Of a stretch of DNA of 64,000 nt, positions 27,001 to 38,032 are shown piece after piece. Both the position numbers and the translations under genes were made by a program. Positions within the stretch are counted from its first letter, which is position 1, and each line of letters begins with the position of its first letter. Below the pieces are notes generated by a model. That model ran no database searches, was not told the DNA's origin, and saw nothing but the letters and a program-made list of their open reading frames with translations. Location of the stretch: NCBI GenBank assembly GCA_902729315.2, contig LR746281.1, positions 1,982,501 through 2,046,500 of the forward strand, in the 5' to 3' direction. Origin of the DNA: Spirodela intermedia. Lineage: Eukaryota; Streptophyta; Magnoliopsida; Alismatales; Araceae.

Positions 27001-28146
27001 GGGCCATAATTCCAATATTCCGATAATCCTTAAGTGGCACTTGTCTTTTTGAATCTGTGAGCCAAATCAGGCAAAAATCGATAAGAAACTTATACATCTA
27101 AATCATAGACGATTTGCTGCCATATAAGAGAATTTTTCTACTACTAGAAGATCCAAGAAGAAAGAGAATGCATAGAATTACGCTAAATGCATGCATTTTT
27201 TTTTAGTATCATGCCAAACAAAAACGAAAATGAAACTTGCAGAAGATTCTCCGTCAAGTATGTCAGTAATCTCATGTTTTGCCTTTTCAGCTTCAACACT
27301 ATTTTTCTTCCTATAAAAATTAAACGATAGGCAGTATGCATCATACTTTTGCACCAGAACAAAATGTAGGAAATCACGGAATGAAGCTTCATTTATTATT
27401 AGCCATAGGAATCGTCAGTATGTGGGACATGCCATAGAGAGAAATTATGGAAAAAAGTAGTCAAGCATCTGCCTACCAATAGAAAAACCAAATTTGTATC
27501 AGTAAAATAAAACTTGTGATACATAATTTTAATATAAATGTGCATTGGTCTATTAAACAGAACATATGCTCTGCTATCTCAATAAGAAGACAATTTAACA
27601 ATCCTTAATAAGATAAAAAATATTGAAATTTTCTTCATGAGATAACTAAAAACAACGATAAAAACTTCTCAAAAAAGAATCTTGCAATCAGCTTCGACCA
27701 ATTTCGATGGCCATGGCTAAGACGCTACCGCCACAGACTATCGGAAGAAGAGCCAGGATCACTCAAATGGTAAGCATGAATTAAAATCTCAGACTTCAAC
27801 AATATCTCCAGCAGCAAGACGGAGGGAGGGCGGGAGCGGGTGGAAGAATCAAAGACCAAACTGGAGCAGGAGTCTCACCATCACCAGCCATGGCGACAAC
27901 AGAAACCCTCCCCTTGCGTCCCGGAGACGTCGGCACCGCCGACCTGGAGACCAGTCGAACGATGCCGAAGAACTCCGAGGACAATGACGAGGAGGGACGG
28001 AGAGCGGAGCTGTTCAGCGCGAGGAGGCGTCGACATGATGGCAGTGAGAGCGGGTGCCCTCGCTGCCTCCGGGAGCGGCCCCCGATAAGCCTCGATGAGG
28101 AACAGGGACTCCCCGCAGCCGCAATCCTCAACGCCGCTTCCGCCAT
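24031..28146 (-). CDS. SCO1: Chloroplast elongation factor G (cpEF-G)
   Basis: GTPase that drives translocation on plastid 70S ribosomes; the Arabidopsis orthologue SCO1 is needed for cotyledon plastid development. Exons on the minus strand: 28146-27879, 27054-25640, 25245-24733, 24198-24031. All are GT-AG with matching phases, giving 787 aa. Exon 1 encodes a Ser/Arg-rich transit peptide ([12 protein letters not shown]...) ending near residue 90. The GTPase domain follows with G1 AHIDAGKT (about 107-114), G3 DTPGH and G4 NKMD. Domain II and the EF-G domains III-V end in SSKQEPVTA. An in-frame Met 25 codons upstream (28221) exists, but the internal one matches the family start. The last intron (24199-24732) is a tandem duplication. 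Introns and transit peptide exclude bacterial contamination. Confidence 0.97.
24237..24700. repeat. Tandem duplication filling the last EF-G intron
   Basis: Two diverged copies lie head to tail, about 24237-24470 and 24486-24700. Each runs in the same order through a GTAATxAACT start, an AACGGGTT phrase, TTTTCATGTAGC, TTGGAAGATCTTATATTT or a close variant, GCCAGAGTTTC, GGGTTTAATGG, and TGATGATCA, and each ends in a poly-T run. Together they make up nearly the entire intron. Confidence 0.88.
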
Positions 28147-29477
28147 CCTCTTCCTCTTCCTCTCCAACTCCCCTGCGGAGCTGCTGATAACGGATAAAGA
28201 GCTCCGTGCTCCGATCCTCACACTTAATCGACGAGGGAGTGAGTAATGATATAATAAAAATAACAGGAAGGGTTATATTTAAAAATGAATATTACTAAAG
28301 ATGATCCTCCATGTTCGAAAAAATATCTAAACTACCCTCCTCCCTCTTCATGAAAGAGAATAGTGGCATATTTATTGCCCAAAATTGGTAAAGGGGTAAT
28401 TTGGGTAATTTGAAGCGACGGCGGGTGGGCGTACACGTCTCCCGTTCTCCTATCCTCAAACGTGGGGAGTGGAAGAGGGCAGATGGGTCCCACAGTGAAA
28501 AGCCCACCACATGCCGTCGCTCCGTTGGGCCCCACGTCGGGAATCGATTGGCCCCGAAGCTGTCCAACAAGGAAGCAATCACTCGGCCCTCGTCGACGCG
28601 CGGAATGGGCCAGCCACCTAAACTAATTGGGCTGAAGCATAAAAGTCGGCTCATTATTCTCGCCCCCCCCCCCCCCTTACCCTTCACTTACAAAGGCCGG
28701 CCCAGTTTTCAACCGATCCGGCCGAAAAAGTTTCGAAAGCCAGCTATTTCTTGGCCTAACTGGACCTCGCGCCGATCACCGAGGTCGGCAATACTGCTCA
28801 AAGCGGCATGACTTCTTGGGAAATGTTTTTGCCAAACGTATATAATTTTATAAAAAAATATATATGACGTGTCATCCGAGGGGGATGGGCTTCAACCCCG
28901 GGCCCACTTTCTCGCTGGTACGGGGATTATAGGGCCATGAAGAATTTTATTGGGCCCAAGTAAGAGCCCATTTATTTCGAGTGCAAGTGGAACGAGGCTG
29001 GGCCCTGGGAACTCTCTCTCTCTCTCTCTCACTCTCATTCATGATGTAATAATTAGGGAGATGTTTTCAAAATTATTTAATAATGGCTGAAATTATCTCT
29101 AGCGGAAATTTTATAGAACCCTGGCGCCACTACCTTTCCCACGTGATGAGACGAGAGTGACACGCATCCGAGCTGAGCGCTTGCCAGGGTGGCGTGACTC
29201 CTCCCCTTGCGATGGATAAAAAGACGTAACTGCCCCTGCTTGGGCCCAATCAAGGTGGGGCCCGAGACGCAGCTGTGCCACTTTATCTCGGATTCGGACG
29301 GAATAATCGCTGGGGCTGATTTCGGGTCCTGAAGCGGTGACGTGGACGAATGGAGGAGTGACATCCGTCCTCACAGGGCCCCTATTTTACCCACATTTTC
29401 TTCAATAACTAAACGTTGCTTATAACGACAAGCTGTGGTGGTCCTTCCTGGTCTCCGGCATCCCACGGATTCAGCTT

Positions 29478-29552
<75 letters not shown>

Positions 29553-29640
29553 CTCCCGCCCTTCCATCTTCGTTGTGCACGTCGGAACCGGAGGGCTTCT
29601 GGGAAGTGGGCATGCTTCTTCCCATGAATTAGAGTGATCT
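28147..29640. promoter_or_regulatory. Bidirectional promoter region with dense TGGGCY (site II-like) motifs
   Basis: The region lies between cpEF-G (minus) and the leader of the next plus-strand gene. TGGGCC/TGGGCT motifs on the plus strand occur at about 28526, 28606, 28628, 28886, 28951, 28999 and 29241, with further AGCCCA copies on the other strand. In plants such site II elements bind TCP factors and are common in promoters of ribosomal, mitochondrial and plastid protein genes (established knowledge). A run of 14 C lies at 28663-28676 and a (CT)n run at about 29013-29030. No gene is supported inside. Confidence 0.6.
29484..29550. repeat. Pure (CT)33 microsatellite
   Basis: An uninterrupted CT run of about 67 nt just upstream of the presumed first (non-coding) exon of the 31606 gene. 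CT/GA tracts close to plant start sites can act as core-promoter or BPC/GAGA-factor sites; whether this one does is inference. Confidence 0.95.
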
Positions 29641-31605
29641 ACGTTGGGTCAATTCCTGCTAAAGGGAGCCTCGTCTCCATGGGGTGAGATGGGTGTGTGG
29701 GAAGCAAGGTTTGATCGTCCAGAGATAGCGGATCGTGCATGCTGTCAACCCTGTCTTCTCACCCTGGAACACGGTAGGTGATCCCTGTGTCATTTTTGTG
29801 TTGGGTGTAGAGTTTGTGCTTTCTTTTGGTGTATGTGGGCAGGGTTTCCTGTAATCGTTTACTAGTGACTCGTTCGAACATCAGGAGATCATTTACTGGT
29901 GACTCGTTCGCCTTCCACCTGCCGTGAGGATTTGATCATGGGAAATATGGACAACCCCACTTTGTTTTGTTAATCGTTGTTTTCAAAATTTAGTGTAACA
30001 TAGAGGTTGATCGGGGCAGTTGGATCATTTGATAAAATGGTGTGAGATTTTATAGACAGAAACAGCTTTCATCTCAATTTCTCATATGTTTACTTTCACG
30101 ATTATGATGTCTGGAGAGATCGCAGAGATCCGTTTTATACAAATTTTCGTTGAGCGTTTCAACTGGAGACACTGTAGTAGACTTAGGGAATGAAGATTCA
30201 TAACAATCAGGTTTCTGATCATGCCTGGGAAATTTAAGGAGTAATGTGCTGACAAGAAAGGAAGAACACTAGTCTGAACTGCCTTTGGGTGCTCTCGCTG
30301 TACCCCGATTTCTGATATCTAGGTATTACTACTTTGGCAATTATTGAAGTACATGATGTGGGCAAAAGGTGGCACGCTTAAATTTTGGTATATAGACAGA
30401 GAGTGATTTGCCACAGACGGCAATATCCTAGTTCTTTTTCAGCTATAATTGTATTGACTACAAGATTAGCAAACTAGTTTCAATATCGAGACTCAGGGAA
30501 AAATTTCAGAGCATCGAGTTTCAATATCAACAAGACTCATTTCAAGTTTTCAATTTAGTTCAAAATACCAAATACCATGCAAGTTGGGTGATCTTTAACC
30601 CATGAGGTTCTGGGTAAATATTTTCGATATGGATTCTAACGAAATCGGATTTCTTAGAATTAATATTTAGAAGTGTCTGAGCAATTTTATCTGAAAATAT
30701 CCGCCACTTACCTTACAGATTCAATATCTACATATCCATTGAGAACTTATCTTTGAACCTGTGAAAACGCGAATCTTTTGTTGAGTATTCTATTCGTTCA
30801 TATAAGATGATTTATACATCTGTGAAGATCATATTTGCTTGTATTTGGATTTGATGTACCTTTAGAAAGATCATATGTGATCACAATCAAGGTTGTACTC
30901 CTCACCCAGGATATCGGTCATTGATTGTCTCAGTATTAGAAAGTAATGTTGCATTTATATTCTTTTCTTTTCTTTTTTGAAATTTTAATTTTAGACGTTT
31001 TTTTTATGTGTGCAAGTGTGTGTAATAAACGCTCATAAGAAATCTGACTATGTATTTGCATACATACTCAAAGGAGGTACTAAAAATGCAAAAAGGTTCT
31101 CCATCGCGTTGGCAAGTCCTTAAGAAGAAATTTTGAGGTTTTACTGTTTTTTTAGTGAATAATTAGCAGATAATTCTCTTTACTTTTTTCTTTTATGCGA
31201 TAGTTCTTATAGAGCGAAAAATGGCGTTTCTCCCTTCACAAGAAAATTATCTTTATTTATGTTTTCATGACTACTCTATGTAATACACATATTTCTTCAT
31301 GGTTGTGAACCTAGTATTCTTTTTGGTACGCTTGTTTTTTTTGTGTGTAATCACTTCTGCTAATGATTTTCATTAGCCTTGTGTACCATTTCAGCGTCAA
31401 ATTTTTTACAAGCTTTTAACATTAACGCCATATTTTTGGTCCCTAAGTTTTCTAAGAGCTGGCCTTAAATAATTTGAAGATTTCACCACGAATATTTCTA
31501 TTTCTTTGTCGATCTGTGATCTGATAATTGTCTTTCAATGTTTCAGCTCCACAATACAGTTAAACTACTCATTTAGGAGCTTTTTCAAACCTTCAAAAGC
31601 AAAAA
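29641..31605 (+). other. Probable 5' leader exon and leader intron of the 31606 gene
   Basis: A plausible non-coding exon ends at about 29771 with a GTAGGT donor. A pyrimidine-rich acceptor (TTTCAG) near 31546 would join it to about 60 nt of leader before the ATG at 31606. The intervening 1.8 kb is AT-rich with no coding potential. This is inferred from splice signals only. Confidence 0.45.
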
Positions 31606-31924
31606 ATGTCTGACGGAGAGGTCAGAAAGGTCTCACGCCGGGATATCCAGTTGGTATATTTTTTCCTCTCATATTTTTGATAAAAGACTACCGAATAATT
31701 CTCTCTCCAGCCAATTTGTATAGCTTTTATTTTTATGATCAACGTCTTGTCATACGCACACACTTATCTCTAGATTCTGCCTCCTCCTAACACAATTTCA
31801 GATGGCCTGTGAGGCTAATTTATATAGGTATCACAAGTATTATCTGGGGTAGAAGGCCTGTAACAATAATGTTTTTATATGTTGACGAGACAACTATACA
31901 TTCAGCGAGATAAGTCAATCAGTA

Positions 31925-31956
<32 letters not shown>

Positions 31957-34900
31957 TACTTTGAAGGGAGATCAGACTCCCCACGAGGAATCAGATATAG
32001 GACACTCTCCTGTTACTAAGGAGGCAGGAGTTTTTGTGCCAGAGAACCTAATCACTCCTAGTACACATAGGAGAGGGTGTTCGAGTCACCATCTCATCCA
32101 AACTCCACCTGCCCTGCTGCCAGCTTGTTTTTAATATTAGCTCCTGTATTGTTTTCATTTTCCGGTCCTGTTCTCATTGAGAAAAATAAGAAATCGATGG
32201 CTCTTTAATTTCTCTATTTCCTCTGAAACTGATAGACCTATTTTCCCTTCTTTTTTTCTTTTAACACCTATATTGTCTATACCTTGCCCAGACCACTCAT
32301 TTGACCCTCAGCCAGGCCCATTGCCCTTTGAAGATTCCACTTGATGGAGTCCCAATGAAACAGTGTACTTACTTTAGCCGACTGGCAAAAGAAATAGCCA
32401 TTTCTTTTCTCAATATTCTCTTAATTCAAAATCCGGAAATTTAAACGTTCATCTCTTAAATCCAGCCCGGGACATTGGCATACTCATTAACTATTTTAAT
32501 TTCGTAGATAATTACACTCAAACAGGACCCATTCAACACAACCATCAATTCTTTTGTGACCTTTTTCTTTCTTAATTCTATCTAGCTTCTCTTCTGTCCT
32601 ATATATATGGCTGCTTTAGGAATCTTCAAAACATGCTGAACACGGAAAAATATAAACTTTAAGAGAATGAAGAAACTATGAATATTTTTTATGCTAGTTT
32701 AATCAACCACAAAAGATCACATGTTAGTGTATCAAACTTTCCTCCTTCCCTCTTCTTTTAGGCTTTTTTCACAGTCTGTGGGATTGCCCCAGGGCTGTTC
32801 CGGAGGGCAATCTTCAAAACTACATAACTTGTGTTCTAGCTTTCTACAGTTCCTCAGCGGACTTTTGTCATAACTACAACGTTTCAACGTACCTTAAGGT
32901 ACTGACAGAGTGATTGACACCAAGAAGGCAGTTCGACTCTGTCAAATCTTTCTGCGATGGAACCATCCAACTATTCCATCATCGAATAGTTGAGGATAAT
33001 GGTGGTCATTTTATGATACAAATCTCATGATCCTTCAGGACAAGTCTTAAAACCTTCCCTCTTTCTTATTCTATTTTTCTCCAGTGAAATTAACTTCTTT
33101 TGATTTATTTTTCTATGTGATAATTTAGTCCTCCAACAGTAAAATCTGACTGCTTTTGGCCGTTTTCAAAAGTCCGTTTGGGTCAATTTATAAATATTAT
33201 AAATGACCATATAACCTTTTTTTTGTCCCTGTAAATGTCACTTAGAAGACATATAGCTTGTTTCTACATTTTTCCTATTCTGGTTTCAAATTTCCTGCGT
33301 AATGCATATTTAGGAGCTTTGGTTCTATAGCTACAGATGGCATAAATCACTGGCGTTTCTTTTTTAATTTAAAAAATAATTATAAAATGCAATATTTACT
33401 TTTTGCATTTTTCGAGCTGTCCTAATGTTTCTAAATGTGACTGTTAGGTACAAAACCTTATAGAACGATGTTTGCAATTGTACATGAATCAGAAAGAGGT
33501 TGTGGAGACTCTTGAGCATAATGCAAGAATCGAGCCTGGTTTTACTGAACTTGGTAATCCTTCAACGTATTTCCTAGAATCATTTCTCTTCTAGCATGTT
33601 AAATGTTGTTCTCTTCTTCAACGTGTAGATTCTTCTCGTATTTTTTTGCACGCTTTCTCTTGTTTTAAATATTTTTTCCCGATGTAATTGGGTCTGTTTT
33701 CATTTCTTTAAATTGTCTACGTCACAATGTGTTTATATTTCCCCTCTCTTGATGATGTTCCTCTTCCCATTCTTTTGTCACCCCTCTGTTGAGTCATTTT
33801 GTACTTGTTCTGACTCTTTTCATCTCCCACCCCGCCACATCCGATCTTCACTTCTTTCCTGACATGCTAATCACATCATTCAATACTCCTGAGCTGGCCC
33901 GTTTTCAACACTCACTCCACCTCTGATGTCATTGTGGTCATCGTACCATGTTCAGAAATACTCATTCATTTCTAATTTAGGTAGGCCCAAAAGTTTAAAT
34001 TCCCTTAATCATAAACATTTCCTCATAGACATTCCTTTGGACCATAAAATTGTCACATTTTCCACGCTCAAATGGTAAATGTTTGATTCATGTCATTTTT
34101 CTCTTTATATTTCCACTACGATAACAATAACATAATAGGCTAAATATATGAGTCTTACATTTCATACTTTAAACTTCAGTGTTTTCAAAATCGTGAAATG
34201 TCATTTACTAACATTTAGAGAGCTTCATAATTTAATCTTGAACGCCATTCTACGCCTCAATTTTGTACAGTTCACTGTTCGCACTCTTTAAACTTGAACG
34301 GCAAACTAAGCAAAAAAAAGAGAGAAATTTGGCTTAGAACATTTTTATAACTAGTCGATCTCACCTTTATCAAGAGTAGGTTACCAATTACTGATCACAA
34401 AAACGTTCTGCAGTGAATTGTACCTTTATAGTTATTGTATTTATTAGGTTTTTGTACCCGATTTATCTTTTCTGTCTTGTTGCCTGACTTTACCGCACTT
34501 CCAGTTTGGCAAAAGCTTGAAGAAGAGAACAGAGAATTTTTCAAGGCATATCACGTAAGACTGATGTTGAAGAACCAGATACTCGTCTTCAACCAGCTGC
34601 TTCAGAAGCAGGTTGATCTCATGCATGGGATGCACCCTTCAGGGTCTGCTCCTGTATCTCTGCACCGTGACTCTAATGCTTCATGTATGGCTAATCTGAT
34701 TTCCTGCTTTCCATTGCTTAGTTTCATATGATTAGATTTCTCTTCCTCTTGTTTTCCTTATGACTTCCCGGATTTATTTCCCCACCAGTATGTGTGAGTC
34801 GTGCGCATGTGCATCTTTAATGATTGCTTTGTTCGGTTTAAAAATAAATACTAGACTTTTGTGAATGCTTTTTTCAAAGATTGTATCAAAACCACTTTTA

Positions 34901-36949
34901 ATCATGTAAAAATAAAAAATAAAAAATAAAAAACAAAAACCACACCCCCCACACCCCCAAGAACCTCAAACACAGAAACACTCCACCGTGAACTGAATAA
35001 ATTATGATGGTAGATTTTTTATCCTAACTTGATCATATATCATAATTAAAATATCCTGAGTCATCACTAGGGTTTCTGATCAACTGCTGGGTGTTCCTAA
35101 ATGTTTCTTGGACAGTGGCTAGGTGCTTTAAGGTCAAACCTGTTCAGATATTATTTGCTGGGCCAGCCAGGTTGTGTGGTTGATCAAATCATATAAGTAT
35201 ACTATAATGTAAAATAGCCTAAAGCATGCTTTAGGAATCTGTATGCTTCCTGGACAGTGGTTCGGCACTTGGTGAGTATGAGGTGCTTTTGAGGTCTAGC
35301 CATGTTGAGTGGCTGAGAGTATTTTCCACTCAGGAAAGCACATGAAACTTGAAGACACTAGACATTGCAATACGAAAGTCAACTCATGGAAACAATTCGG
35401 CGTTATTATTTGCATGAGACATATCTAGCAGTTTCTCCATGTTATACATAGTCAAAAAAAAAACTGGTTAGGGGAGATAACTGGGAAAAGATATGGGAGG
35501 GAGAAGGTAGGGGCCATAGGTTTCATATGGAAGGATGGTCCATAGCAGATGGCAGAACTATTTGAGAGGGGAAGTCGCAATATAAGCTGTATTTCTTAAT
35601 GAAAGACTTGAAATAGAAAAAGATTTTACGTTAGTTTCCTAGCCTCATGCTTCCTGTTTTTATGGTATAATTTTCACCATATGGGATACATGAACAAGAG
35701 AAAAACCCTTGTGCCAGTGCAACAGAATCTATGCTACTCGTCAGCCCCTCACAGACCTGGCAACATCCCCAGCGTTGCCGGACCTTCCAGTGGGATGCCG
35801 CCAATTGAGAACATTTCAATGGATGATGCCACTCTAGATGCGGGGAGGATGGGCATGGCAACGAGCTTGCTCTCTGCTCATAATCCCCAAATGGCAATGC
35901 TGCATGGAATGAAAGGTGAAAAAATTAAGATGGAGCCTGCCTACTCGAGCAATTCAGAGTTCACTTTCTGCACAGATAATAGCTTCTCTGATTGCCACTC
36001 CGGAACTGGAGATGTGCCCATTCCACCCTTCAGTGGCGCCGAGTTGCATGTGCAGCCATTGAACGAGCAGCTTGTGGACATCGACACTTCCTCTTTTGGC
36101 ATTTTAGGCCAGATTCCACGGAATTTCAGCTTTTCAGATCTGACAGAGGACTTCACCCACAGTACCGGTGCGCCCTGCATGCCTCATCTAAACTTAATTT
36201 CTTCTGCCTTATGAGAAATCGAATCTGACTGACTGTATAATTTCACTGAAGACATACTGGAGGGTTATGGCCGGTCACCCTTCCTCGGACGTGAATCTGC
36301 CCTGTCAACCTCTACTGGGAGGGGAGGTCTGGGTGAGTTTTCATCTCCTGATGCCTTCATATTTTATTTTATTTTTCTTTTCCCGTTACCCTCCCACATT
36401 CATTGAAAAATCTTCACTTGCGGCTAACAGGAGAAAGAAAAATATGATACCATAGCTGAAGCTGGTCTTGACGATTTAGCAACTGATAGTAGCATAACTG
36501 GTGAGTGCCGAGTCCCTCCGTGGTTTAAGTTTATATAAATTTCCACCAGGGTTGCATTTAGCATACATTGACAGTTTTTTTTCTCTTTTTTTTTTCCTTT
36601 TTTTTAAAATAAGCCTCAACTTTCATTTATTCAATGAAAAATAACTTCTCACCCTCTTTGTGAACGGTGCTGCCGACTGAGATGAAACCATTAACATTAC
36701 TTTTTATTCTACTTCTTGTTTACAGCTTCTATGCCGAATATAGAAACACTAAGGCATGGACGCTCCCATACTCCTTACCTTGATGGGTACTTTGAGACAT
36801 TGGAACTGCCCACTAGGCCACCCTCAATGCCTTTGATTTCCCCTGGTTTTCACCGATTCACACTACCCTGGAGGACCCACTCTTCCTTTTTTTTTTTTTG
36901 CTTTCTTGGGCTGTGTTTATTCATCGGCTTTGAAATCGTTGACCTTTGA
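31606..36949 (+). CDS. Conserved plant protein of unknown function
   Basis: Exons: 31606-31653, 33448-33553, 34505-34684, 35718-36167, 36252-36332, about 36438-36500 and about 36726-36949. I recognise a plant family whose N terminus reads KVSRRDIQLVQNLIERCLQLYMNQKEVV, here split across exons 1 and 2, followed by VWQKLEEENREFF and a short coiled-coil-like stretch. A later conserved segment is FGILGQIPRNFSFSDLTEDF, then DILEGYGRSPFL. Databases sometimes label such proteins angiotensin-converting enzyme 2; nothing here resembles a peptidase, so that name should be ignored. No signal peptide or membrane span is seen. The 3' end is uncertain: the CAG acceptor at 36430 would give an early stop, whereas an AG 7 nt further keeps the frame, and an open stretch at 36991-37086 could be another exon. 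Length is about 310-385 aa. Confidence 0.72.
31928..31953. repeat. Poly-T run in intron 1 of the 31606 gene
   Basis: A run of about 25 T near the start of a GC-richer intron stretch (to about 32120). It could be the poly-A tail of a reverse-strand retroposed sequence, but no source sequence is recognised. Confidence 0.5.
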
Positions 36950-37393
36950 TGAGTTCAGCTGTAACTAGTCTTCGGCCTTTGCCTGTTTAGGTAGCTGTTT
37001 TAGCAGCTTCTGTGCATACCAAAGAAGATCTCGAGGTGGAAATAAACGGGGAATCTCCGCGAGGTGATCTCCCAAGGCAAGATTGATTTGTGTAAAGCAT
37101 TTTCATTCAAAATGTTTCCATGTGAATTGTGTATTTGAGGAAATGGAATGATGCTCGTGTGGCCCCCTGCATTTGACTTGAATAAATGGGTCTCATGATT
37201 CTCACGCCTGCGTATGATCTTCCAGTCTGTGTCTGGTCGGAGCGCAGAGACAGAGAGGGAGAGAGGGAGAGTTAACTTCTAGGTTCAGACGTATTGACGG
37301 CAGAGAGGGAGAGTTGACTCCGAACTTAGCACCCATTGAAATGCCCCAATACAAATTTAATGCAGTTGTGGGAACCAAGTATCAACCACCAGA

Positions 37394-37428
<35 letters not shown>

Positions 37429-38032
37429 CCTTCACCAACAGAAGCATCCATATATGCATAATATCAAAATCACATATCTTCAGGGAGACCAGCTTTTTTT
37501 CTGTGTGCAAACATTATATTGATAAGCTTAAGAAAACCGCACGTTAGAATTCAGGCTTCTTCAACCCCTCACCCACAAGAACCTGACCTCTTTCTCCAGT
37601 CGGTATTGAGAGAATCAACAGGTAACCCCTGTTACAAAGGTGGCCCTCCAAATCTACAGCTACTCATCATCTACCTTTACAAAAATTACAGCTTCCTTCA
37701 TCCCTTGATATCACAGTCTTGCCTGCTGAAACCCAGATGCAGAGATGCTCAGATCAAGCCTCGGAATCACACTGAGGAGGCCCATCGCCCTCCTGCCATG
37801 ACTCTCTCCTGCCATTTATAGCATTCATACCAGTCCAGAATTGGAGGATGAAAAGAGAGCTAGCTTCCCTGAGTCTGAGACCCTGTGAGACATGGCCATC
37901 GCCCTCCTCTCGAGCCCTGTAATCAGCCTGGAGTGTGGAGGCAGAGAGGCCAACTCCTGGGTAGAGCTTCTGGAGCACTTTGGAGCCATGAGAGCTTCGT
38001 CCAACAAAATGGGGGAAGGCCTTGAATATTGA
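36950..38032. other. 3' region between convergent genes
   Basis: Contains a possible last exon of the upstream gene (36991-37086, open to a TGA), an AATAAA-type signal near 37180, a (CT)n run at about 37398-37424 and the presumed 3' UTR of the Enhancer-of-polycomb-like gene. Nothing else coding is supported. Confidence 0.5.

Noticed and set aside
24031-28146. Bacterial fusA contamination or plastid DNA insertion
   Set aside because: The gene has spliceosomal introns, a transit peptide and plant-specific residues, so it is a nuclear plastid-targeted gene.
35643-35717. Alternative upstream start of exon 4 in the unknown gene (CCTAG acceptor)
   Set aside because: It stays open but adds a hydrophobic stretch not expected in the family; the CCAG acceptor at 35717 restores the conserved QQNLCYSS-type sequence.
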